Shown here: positions 24,258 to 36,200 of the stretch, in pieces | Numbering within the stretch: the first letter of the stretch is position 1 | Layout: each line of letters opens with the position of its first letter | Origin: Zhengitettix transpicula | Taxonomy: Eukaryota; Arthropoda; Insecta; Orthoptera; Tetrigidae | DNA length: 64,000 nucleotides | Direction: 5' to 3' | Assembly: GCA_037074705.1 (NCBI GenBank) | Contig: CM073593.1 | Location: 59,215,501-59,279,500 of the forward strand | Notes under the pieces: model-generated | Told to the model about the DNA's origin: nothing | Databases searched by the model: none | Seen by the model: the letters and a program-made list of their open reading frames with translations, nothing else | Program-made: the position numbers and the translations under genes

Positions 24258-27200
24258 TATGGCCGTCAACATATTGAAATAGCTAGGAAAGACCGTCATG
24301 CAAGTAGAGACAATTCAGACAATGAAGGTGAAGAAGATGAGGCAGTACAGGAGACCCCAAAATTTGTTTCTGTTAACTGCAATGGGACACATGATAAGAA
24401 ACTGAAGAATGGAATTATTAGTTCCAATCTTATTAGCAGAGAAGATTTAATTTTGGTTCCAGATCCTGTGCAAAATTATACAGGAAGTAATGATGGCATT
24501 ACAGCTACTGCACCAGTAAGCTTTTTTTAAGAAATTAATTTATTACACATATTTTTAGGTAGTTGATTTATCACTAAGTAGGCGATTGTTAGTAGATATT
24601 ATATGTAGTTAAAAGTATATAGTCTTCAATTCCTAGACAAATCTGAATTTAAGTCTATGTTTCCTTGTGGAATACATGAGTGGCTCATATATGAAGAGAT
24701 TCAATATGTGCTTTGTTGAACTTGTTATGCAATTAGTAAATCATCCATAATTACATGTAAATATTCTTGATTTTTTAACTGTAAAATACTGCAGCAAATT
24801 GGTTGTAAAAAATGTCTGATAATAAATGTTAATAATAATAAATTTGAATGAACCAACAATGGGAATATAGGTAATTGAATAAAATGTATAAAAAAAATAT
24901 TTTCGCATTCTTTTTCTGTGTTTTGTAGGATATAACTCGAAGAAGATCATTTGAAACATTTAAAAGGGATTTCCAGTTATCAGATTGTCTAGATTATGTG
25001 AAAACTGGAGTGGAAGCAATTATTGAAGATGACGTTACTCACAGATTTGAAGCTGAGGAACTAAAGGTAAAAGCATAATGGCAATGTTATTAAACGACAT
25101 CAAATTCATTGTAATAAAGCCTTGCAGGGACAGTATCCTATTGTTAATAACAACTTTTAACTTGTCTTAATATAAAATATATTGTTTGATTCTGAAACTA
25201 CTTATGTGTTAATATTATTTGTCTTGTTTCAAAATGCCTAATTTATTTCCAGTGTTCATACTTTATATACTATAATAAAGAAAAACTTGCTTAACTCACA
25301 TTTTTGCAGAAAAAACCAAATACCAGTATTTTTAGGTAAAGAAGTTGGCAGACAGGTAGGTTTTTCTTGAATTTCACAATATTACTTTCCAAGTTATGAT
25401 TTCATGCTAATTTATTATGCAAAATAACACGAAAGAATTGTTCCCATTCTGATGTTTCATTACACAGAATTTAATTTTATATCAACTTTACCATTACTCT
25501 CATAAAGTAAAAGATTTGGCAACAAAATAATGATATTTTATTCATTAAAATCTATTTCACATAATTAATCTGTTGAGTTTTGGCTGTTATCTCGGATTTT
25601 CTCTTTCCTTGTAAATTATTAGTATTATATCTCATTATTCATTGTCTTATATAGCTGCAAAGTTTATGATTGAATAATATTTTATTTTCTGTGTCTTTTC
25701 TTACTTGTTAATGCATTACAGTGGTCAAATAGTTGTAAAGAGTATAGAATCTGGTTTCATCTGCTACAATTTGATTTATAATTTATTGTAAATTTATTTC
25801 CATAAATTGTCTTATTGTATTTATCTAAGTTTCTAGTTTTCATCATAATTTTTTACATTAGGCCTTTAAATCATTGTGCAGTGATGGCTGTTCAATTAAT
25901 GATTCTTGGCACTAAAATTTTTATGTTTGTATACATTATTTGAAAGAGGTACTTTCAGATAGTTCTATATTCTTATTTGTTTATGTATTGGATTACTGGT
26001 TTATTTTTACATAATGTATTACACAGCAGTGATATAATAAATTATGTTTTTATGATTTTTTTACTTGATCATGGATACATGTGTTATCATTTTCTTGCAG
26101 TCTTGGAATCTTTTAACTCGAACCAATCAGTATTATGAATTCATCAGCTGGAGGTTGACTTTCATTTGGATGGCTGGATTTTCTTTGCGTTACTTCTTCC
26201 TTCTTCCATTACGTGTTTTAATATGTTTTATTGGGGTAAGTGGCCTGATATTTTATTAAAAAACAATTTTTGAATGTAATTAATCAATAATATTTAGTTT
26301 CCATTTGTAAGTGCTTTAACAATTTATTTAATATTTACTTTAGAAAAAACAAATATATTTTAAATTAAATTTTGGTTGGTATTATTGTTTTGGGATTTTA
26401 ATAAAGTTTGACTATTATATTATATTTCTTGCTCTTTTATCTAATTTAATATGATCATTTTACATATCACACACAATTGACTGTTTCATGTTATCCAATT
26501 ATTTAGTAATGTTAATGATTTTTTAAAAATAATTTCAATAATCAGCTCAATATTAATTATTTGAATTATTGTAACATATTTTTTAAAATTATGATATACT
26601 TTCTTAATAGAAATGAAAGAAAAGTATGACATTTTTTCTTTGAAATAAATTAAAATTGTACTTAACATTCTCAGATTGGCTGGATGGTTGTATCCACAGC
26701 TTTTATGAGCTTAATTCCAGAAAGTCGAATAAAACGTTGGCTGAATCACAGGACATTTGTCATGACATTTCGAATTTTGGCACGTTCCCTTTCTGCTGTC
26801 TTGACATTTCACAATACTGAGTATAGACCGAAGACAGGTGGTGTTTGTGTGGCAAATCACACAACTCCTATTGATGTTCTTATTTTGTCAACACAATCTA
26901 GGTTTTCCTTGGTGAGTCTTGAGAAAGCAAACTCAAGCAAGTCTTGGAACATTCTTCAGAGGGTTTGTGGCAATGTCTTGTTTGTGATTGAGTATTGGCC
27001 AGCTGCATTTAAACCTAATTTATTTTTCATGCATATAGAAGAAAAATTCGGTGTATTCAGTTTTGCATTAATGGATGTTATGGGCTATGCAAGATAAAAA
27101 TTAAGCACATCATATTAAAATATAGAAATTCTGTCTTCAGTGTAAATTAACTTAGAAGGCCTGAAAAATATTGAAGTTTTCTGTAAAGAACATTAAAGTA

Positions 27201-30200
27201 ACTTACACAAATTAATTTTCACTCGCATCTTTGTCCAATTTTCCTCAAACTTCACTCTAAAATGATGACCACCTTCAATATGTCGTGTTATTTCAATGTA
27301 TTCACCAGGTTGGATTCCCGAGAATGGCTTGTCAATTTTTCTCCTTACCCCATAGGTGTAAAACATAGTTTCATCATTGTGTCAAATTTTACCCCTTTCA
27401 ATTCATATTAGCTACCAGTTCCTTATCCATTTTATATGAATTTTTATTGTCTGTTTTGATGTACTTCTGCACTCACTTATATTTATTCACTCATTTTCTT
27501 ATCCTATTACATCCTAAGTTTCACTTATGAACTTGTGTGGTTTCTTAAGCAATTTCTGGTGTAATCACGTATTAGTGTGTTTCTTGTTACTGTATTTGAA
27601 TTGGTTTATATTTATTCTCCAAAATCAGTCAGTTAATCAATTCATTCTGTTTTAGAGATGATTCATTTTTTTTACAGTATAGTCTACAAATTGCTGTGTT
27701 GGTTTAAATTTTGCATTTATTGTTAAACTTTAAACAAATAACTTTATCAAATTTATGTGAGATGGTTCCATTACTCTTTGACAAGAGTAATTGAATCTGG
27801 ATTATGCATCGGAAATTAATTAATGTTTTTATGCAACTGAGCCATTCTTATTGGGGTGCAACAAAGCTTTGTGTCAGTATTCCACTTATGTTGTTTGGAA
27901 TTATATTTTTCTCACAATTGTTGGAAAAATGGTCTCAAGTGGTTTCATACGAAATATTATCAATATTGTAGGGATCAACTTGCAGCAACACATTTTACTT
28001 GGTTCCAGGTTATGTGGCTCACTATTTGTACGGGCATTGTTGGATATGTTCCTGAGGGTCCATTTAAACGCTGGCTAAACCACAGAGTATCAATTATGTG
28101 TTTTGGTGTGTTGTCCAGTGCACTTTCATCTGTTATAACATACCATAATCCAGAGAACAGGCCTAAACAGGGCATTTGTGTAGCCAATCATACGTCGCCC
28201 ATTGATGTTCTCGTCTTAGCCTGCGATAATTGCTATGCCTTGGTATGTTTGCATGGGGTTTTAATGTATTTGCTAATTGTAAATGCATTTTGTAATGTGG
28301 TTGTTTTTGTTTACTTGTATTAGTGAACTGTGAGTTTTGTTAAGTTTCATTGTTGTAATGTCAGATTCTTTGTTTAATCAAAATATTTCCATACATTATT
28401 AAATAAATTGGCAGGACCAATTTGTAAGGTAATAAATTATAAATTTTATATAATATGAATATATATAATAGTAATAAAAATTCAAATGAAATACTGAATT
28501 AAGGCAGTATGAATCTATAATACATCTAAAGAAACTTTAGAGTCAACTTTTACCTTTTATTAAGACCTTATAAAAACTGATTTATTTACATCTGAGAAAT
28601 TATTTTTACCTTAACAATAATGCTAAAAAAAATTTTTTCTTATACCTCAATTACTCTTTTAAAAATATCTATTGTTGTGTCATTTACCTGATTCATCTTT
28701 TCAATGATTGTATATTGAAGCCTGTTTTAATCATCACAGAGATTTATGGCACTGATTTCAGATAGGGCAAAGGCACGGTGGATTTTTGGGAATACTACAA
28801 AGGGCTTTAGCAAGAGCTTCCCCACATATCTGGTTTGAGCGTTCAGAGGTTAAAGATAGAGAAGCAGTTGCTAGAAGGTACTATAAATTTTTCTACTCAT
28901 TTAAATGTTAAAGAACTTCAGAATGTGTCAATTAAAATGACAAACAATAATTAATTTCATACTAAAAGTCTATCTTTATTCACAATTTCAAGTAATGTTA
29001 CCATTGGGACTTATTGGTAAATCTTTTTTGTGACTGAATATTTAAGAATGTTGACACTTTTCTGCTTAATAAAACAATGACTGCACATAACTTTCATTAC
29101 TGATTTATAGTGTAGAAGTTCTGAATTAAGTTTAATATATTATAGATGACTTCAGTATTTGCAGTGTTAAAATTAATACAAAACATGCATGAAGAATATT
29201 GTATTTTTCTACAGTAGTAATATTGAAAAAATAAATAAAATTACTTCTAAAGAAATTATTAGATATTGGAAAATATTTTTAAGGAATGGAAATTCAAAAT
29301 TTGACGTTAATGAAATTTCAAAGATTTTGTGTAGGTTTTTTATAATACAAGTTGTAACTTTAACTGTTTTTAACTGTGTACTGAAGATAAAATCTATTGG
29401 GTATTATTTCAATTTTTTCCAGATTAAGAGAGCATGTGTCTGACCCGAATAATCCACCAATTCTTATATTTCCTGAAGGAACATGCATCAACAATACGTC
29501 AGTTATGCAGTTCAAGAAGGGGAGTTTTGAAGTTGGAGGGGTAATTTATCCTGTCGCGATAAAGGTTAGTTTAACTCTAAAATGGTTACTTTTATTTTTT
29601 TCTACAGAAGTCCACGACACTGAACATGATTTTATTAGGTTTTATATGATACTAATTAAATGCTAGACAAATATTTATGTCGAGTATCTTTCATAAATCT
29701 TGTAAATAATTACATAGGACAATTGAAAAGAGATATATTGTAATAAACAACCGAGTTACTTTTTAATTTGCCCCATGTTGTGGTAGCCATAATGTAATAA
29801 TTAACTATGATGGGCTTTTAAATGAAAAATTATTGACTTTAAAACAAACAAATTTTATTTAAACAATCCTTGAAACATTATACAATTTACTAAAAAAAGA
29901 CATATATCTCTTTCTCTCATGGGTCTTTACTGGGTTTGATAACGGACACAACACTTAAATAATCAAAGAACCCAACATTTATCTTTAAATTAAACAGAAA
30001 TATTTCATCATCTAGGCATCAACGAAACTTATTAACGAACTTAGAATTAACAGATTGATTCTAAATTTGAAAGAGTTTATTTTATTAACAAAAAGAAGAG
30101 AACAATATCTGACTGAATCTTTTAATTCCGTTTACACATATTAATACCATAAATTTCAACTCACGATTACTCAGGAACATTTGGCTCGTTCATTACACAC

Positions 30201-33200
30201 ACACTTTATAGACTGGACGTTTACACACACTGACTCTAACACATATTATTGGTTCGACGATAGCTGATTCTTCATACTCGGTGAAGGACATCCCACTTGC
30301 TCGTGCTGAAACTACTCGACGCTGGATGCTGTGTCCTGGTCTCCTACCATCGAAGACAGTGGTCAAATTTTGATATTACTACAGATTGAACTTCTGCATA
30401 TAAAAATGTTTATAGTTGAATAATTTTGCTATTTCTCTCGCAGGCTGCAAATTTTCTCCATACTCCGTCTCGCCGTACGCCTCCACACTCAACTGACTCA
30501 ACTCCTCGACTCCAATTCCTCGACTAACTAACAAGTTCTTATCCTACCTTTATATATGACCGTCCCTTCTATCTTCTGCTTTGTTCCAAGACTACGTCGC
30601 AATTGCATTGACAGTTTCTCCATTACTTCGAGATTTACACTCTGCAGCTGCTGCTCCCCAGCTAGTAAAATATCTAGCCGCTCTGTCTTGTCACATCGAG
30701 ACAGGACCCGTAATTACTTTGCACTTGCATCCTCACCCCCACATGTGCGCTGTTCCGAAATTCTTCTGACCGCCTTGATCCTAAGTCAATACGCCACTTC
30801 CTGTGACGGCCAAGACCATTAATCCGAAACAATACATTCCCTCAATGCATTACATTATGCCCCAAATTTAGTTTGAGAAAGGAATGTCCAGACTTTACTC
30901 TTCGAAAAACTAAATTTCTTACAAGATTTGCCCTAATTTTTCAGATTTTGCTCAGAAACTTATATCTAATTACCGTTAATTAAAAGATTTACAAAATTTC
31001 CCGTTAAATATTGGTGCAATGTATTATTTTTCTCATTACATAAATTGTATTAAGATTTTAAATAAGTTTTACGATTTTAATTAAATGTGCATATTTGGTC
31101 TTGATCCTAATTTTAAACATTTATATGCCCCATATTACAAATTATTTCTGTTTGTGGATGCCACAAAATCACAAACAACCCCTTAACTTAATATCTACAA
31201 CCCTTCATATCATTTAAAGTTCTTAGATTTTCTCAAATTTATCTTATCTTTAATTGTATAATTAAGAATAACTATTTTCATTCATTGACTGATTATTTTT
31301 TTTTAAAAAAAATCAATTATTATTAATTATTATTTTCCAAAATATCAACTAACTTTATAAAATTTAAATCTATTTTCTAATCCAGAATCATTTAAACTTT
31401 GAATCTATCCTGTGTCTCTAAACTCAAATAAGCCTCGACCTATTTTCTTCCCGAAATTCTCCAGCTGTTCATGTTTACTTCCATCCAGCAGTTCTTTGTT
31501 TTCATCCTATCACATGTTCTTTGTTTATATTCTCCTTCCCTCCTCCTCAATTTATTGATGTTAAACTTTCCTAACTTCAATATTTTGCGAATATTAAACT
31601 CTTAATAACTTGCTTAAACTTCTTAAACCCCTTCCTAAAATTTTATTCTGGCATTTCTTAATGCTTTCCCTGTACTACTCCTGTCAGCTGCCCCCACTTC
31701 ATGTTTGTAAACAAATCCTTCTATCTTATTTTGATATAAAATTCCTCCCTTCAATTCTTCTACTTCCTCATCAATTTCCACTTCATCACCATTTTCCACT
31801 ATCCTCCCAATATTTCATCCTTCCTTTTATCCCCCTCTTCACTACTTAACCCTTTAATCTCTCCTTCTTCAACATCAGCTTTACGCCTCTCCAAACTTTA
31901 ACTCTTTACCACCTGTTTCAATAACTACCACCTACATTTTCCTTCCACCTATCCTCCTAACTCTCTACTTCCTCATAAAGCTCTTATAAACAAACATTGT
32001 AGCAACTGCCACGAAACCAGCAAGAAAAAAAATATAGAAACGTTTTCGGTCACGAATGCCGCTCGCCTGACCGCAAAACACTTATCAGTGTCCCCTATCA
32101 CAAAATGAATAAAACGAGAATCTAGAACCCCGTATTTCAATCAAACAAAAAACAAGCAATCCATGTTACAATGGTTTCCATTTTAAAACCTTCGAATGTT
32201 TCCATCATACCCTCTCTTGTTAGAATTCATCAATATTAATTCAGGAAGAACAAGAAGAAATAGCTTAAACATGCCACGGCCCCCTTCCTGCACAATAACC
32301 TATGTTCCCTCATTTAAATTTACATTTCTCAAAATTATCTTACCCTACTTTATCTTATTCCTAACCCTTCTCCTCCATTTACACACTAAACATCTCAAAG
32401 TCACTTTCAAATCATTCCAATGTGAATGAGCAATCATACAAAATTAAATTTACTCATGTGACAGCTTAAACATTCCACGCCCCTTTTTCTCTTACATCGT
32501 AATATTTAGTAAACGAAACATTGTAGCAACTGCCACGAAATTAACAAGAGACAAAAAAAAATAAAGAAACGTTCTCGGTCACGAATGCCGCTCGCCTATC
32601 CGCAAAACACTTATTAGTGATCCCCTATCACAAATAGAATTCAGCGAGAATTTTGATCCCCCAGTATTTCAATGAAAATCACAAGAATACCATGCCATAA
32701 TGGTCTTTCTTCCTAACTTTCTAACATCCGCTTCTTCCTTACCAAACTTTGGTTAGAATAGCATCAATATTCATTTTTGAAATTTAAACAGAATAAGCAC
32801 CTAATGATGACGAAGACCAAATTATAGAAAAGAAATTATAATTTGTAGCAAAAAGGTTTCCTAGGTTTTCTAGACCTATGATAGTTAAACACGATTATCC
32901 CTTCAGGTATAAGATTGAAGAAAACAGAGTATTGAAACATAAGAAAATACTTCTGTAGCGGGAGTAATCACGAATGCCACGCGTGTGATTAACAATCAAT
33001 GTTAATCCTCCTAATTATTTAAATTTTTCCATCTATCCAGTATCTCTGAACCCAAAAACACTTTGACCTGCATTCTGCCAAAATTCTCCGGCTGTTCCAT
33101 ATTTGCATCTTATCAGATGTTCATTATTTACATCTTTCTCCCCTCCATTTACCAACGTTAAAATCTTGTTTATTATTATCAGTTTTATTTCCATATTTCT

Positions 33201-36200
33201 TAAGGTTTTCATTGCCATGCTCCCATCAGCTGTTCCCCCTTCATCTTTGTAAACAAACATTTCTGTAATACTTTGATTCACTACACCTCCCTGTAATTCT
33301 TCTATTCTTTCATAATTTTCTACTTCATTAACATCTGCCCCTATCTCACCTCTTTCTCCCACTATTTCATCTCCCTGCTCATCAAAACCTTCAATATTTA
33401 ACCCTTTAATCCTTCCTTTAACATCCTCAGCTTCATTCCCCGTCAAAACTAAATTCTATTCAACATTTTCATTAACTATCACTTCTATTTCGTCTACATT
33501 TTCATTACACTTAACCTCCAATAACCCCACTTTATTTGCTACTTCACATGTTTCAATTTCAATGTTTACATCTTTGTTTACTTTTTCTACACCACCAGAT
33601 TTTATCCCTTTCTTATCCTCTCTAATACTCTCAATAGTTTTATCAAAGCTCTCATTATTTTCCTTTCTCCATTCTCTTACATCTGTCTTTAATTCTGCCA
33701 TATTCTTATACATATTTGTTCCTAAATCTGCTAAGTTTTTCTTCACATCTGCCCTCATTTCTTTCAAATTCTGTTCATTTTTATCCCTCATTTCTGCAAT
33801 GTTTTTATTGATATCTGATACATTTTTATCCCCTTCCGCCCTCAAATTTGCTACATCTTTCTTTATGTCTGCTACATTTTTATTGATATCTGATACATTT
33901 GTATTCAATTTTTCTAAATACTCTAATATCATGCTTCCACTGTCCCCTTCCATTTTCCTCTGGGAATTATTACCAATCTCATCACCTAAATTTTGACTTT
34001 CTATCTCTATATTTTCCAATCCCTTTAATTCTTCTTCACCTAATTCCATCCCCTCATTTTCAGACTTATCTAATACCTGCTCAAGAAAATCATCCGTGTT
34101 TACCTTTTTATTTTTCTCCTCCCTTATTTTATTTTTTTCATCCAGCTTTCTAATCTGTTCTTTCACATACTCTAATAACATCAAATATCCACTATCTTTT
34201 TCCATTTTTCTATGGGAATTTTTAACTCTAGATTAAATTTAGACCTAACTAGTTCTTAAAAGAAAAAAACTAAGCTGCCATCTTTAACTTTAAATGCACA
34301 TTCAATCATTTTCCCTTTTTTTTTTTTTCAATACACTTTCACACGTGTACAATTCATTTCCAAAACAATTTGCATGCACATCCTATCCAAAATAAAATAC
34401 TTTCTTGCACCAATACCGCAGTTAGTCAGATTTCGTTCCTTAATTATGATTCTGCCCTATTATCAAAAATCGTGCCACACGTTGTTGCACCAAAATGTAA
34501 TAAACAGCCGGGCGTCAAAAAAAAAATTAATATTTTAATGCACAAATTTTATTCATCAGAATTTACAATTATACAATTTAATAAAAAACATACATCTCTT
34601 TCTCTCATGGGTCTCTATTGGGTCTGATAACGGACAGAATTTAAATATTAAAAGAACCCAACATTTATCTTTAACTTAAACAGAAGTATCGACGACACTT
34701 ATTACCAAACTTATTCTACAGATTGCTTCTAAATTTACAAGAGTTTATTTTATTATCAAAAGAAGAGAACGATATCTGACTGTTATCCTTTAATTACGTT
34801 TACACATGTTAATACCATAAGTTTCAACTCTCGGTTTCTCAGGAACCTTCGGCTCGTTCATTAAACACGCACTTTATAGCTTGGACGTTTACACACACTG
34901 ACTCTAACACATATTACTGGTTCGACGATAGCTGGTTCTCCATACCCAGTGAAGATATCCCAGTTGCTCGTCATGACACTACTCAACGCCGGTTGCTGTA
35001 TCTTGATCTCCTACCATCGAAGACAGGTCAAATTCGCATACTAATACAGATAGAACTTCTGTATGTAAAAATGTTTATAGTTGAATAATTTTGCTGACTG
35101 ATGCTGACTAACACTGACCAACTCTGACTCAAACTCAACTCAAACTCAACTCACGATGCACACAGCACGCTGGCTCCACTCTGACTCGCTGACTCAATTC
35201 TGACTATACTCGCGATGCTCACAGCATCCCTCTCCCACGCTGACTGTCTCACAATAGTTTAACCCTTGCATTTGTACTCTTAGCCTCCTCGTTCGCTTTT
35301 GTTCCAAGACCCACGTCACATCTTCGCGATGACAGAATCTCAATTACCGAGGTTTACGTCCTTGCAGCTGCAGTCCTTTCGCCAGCTGCTCTGACTTGTC
35401 CGAAAACCGACAATCGAGACAGGTCCTGCAATTACTTTGCACCCGAAATTACTCTGGACTTGTCGTCTCATTCTTCCGTCCTTCCCTACAAATCCCAAGT
35501 AAATATTCCACTTGACAGGTCATTCATCAGAGACAATAGCCTGCCCTAACATAACCACTTTGGGACCGGCTGCTCGCCCACGTTCTGCGTTGCGGATTCT
35601 CCACACAGATCCCAAATCAACAAGTGACCGGACCCGCAATTACTTTGGACCCGTCGTCTCATCCGTTCTTTTGACCAGCGCTCTCTAGAACAAATTGCAG
35701 CTTCCTGTTCTGCTCCCAGAACCGTCATCCAAACAAATGTCTCGTCGCTCTGTCACACCGTCCTTACAAATTACAATTTCCTCTGCCGGCCAAAAGCACT
35801 AATCAGAGATAAATGTCTTGCCGCTCCGTCTTGTCACATCGTGACAGGACCCGCAATTACTTTTCACTCGCATTCTCTTCACGAAATGTGCGCTGTTTTG
35901 ACAAAATGCATTCCCTCAATGCATTACATTACAATGCATTCCCTCAATGCATTACATTACAATGCATTCCCTCAATGCATTACAATATATATCCATAATT
36001 TTGATTGGCAGAAAGTAAAGATTCTATATTTTGAACCTAGGTAAATCCTAGATTAATCTCAGAATTCTGGATAATAAAACAAAATCTTATATATGTATAT
36101 ATATTACTCAATAAATAATTATTTGATTTATTACTACTTTGTTTATTGTTGCACTTATTTCCTATATTTTTCAGTATGATCCTAAGTTTGGTGATGCATT

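Larger units (their letters stand above)
29739..35984 (-). mobile_element. Non-autonomous LTR retroelement inserted in a GPAT intron
   Basis: Related LTRs at 29739-30854 and 34496-35984 enclose 3.6 kb. They share, for example, ATCTCTTTCTCTCATGGGTC and the TTTTTATAGTTGAATAATTTTGC block. In minus orientation the primer site TGGTGCAACAACGTGTGGC lies at about 34492-34474, just inside the right LTR, and a purine stretch AAATTTGGGGCA abuts the left LTR. The internal part contains a coiled-coil frame of 249 codons and a second frame, but I see no protease, reverse transcriptase or integrase motif on either strand. It lies antisense in the intron between 29564 and 36175. Confidence 0.75.

Noticed and set aside
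27851..28323. Longer open frames around GPAT exon B
   Set aside because: Only 28009-28242 matches the protein family; the extensions are intron read-through.
33562..34153. Plus-strand frames of 144 and 84 codons
   Set aside because: They are antisense shadows of the coiled-coil frame on the minus strand; composition is Phe/Leu/Ser-rich with no domain.
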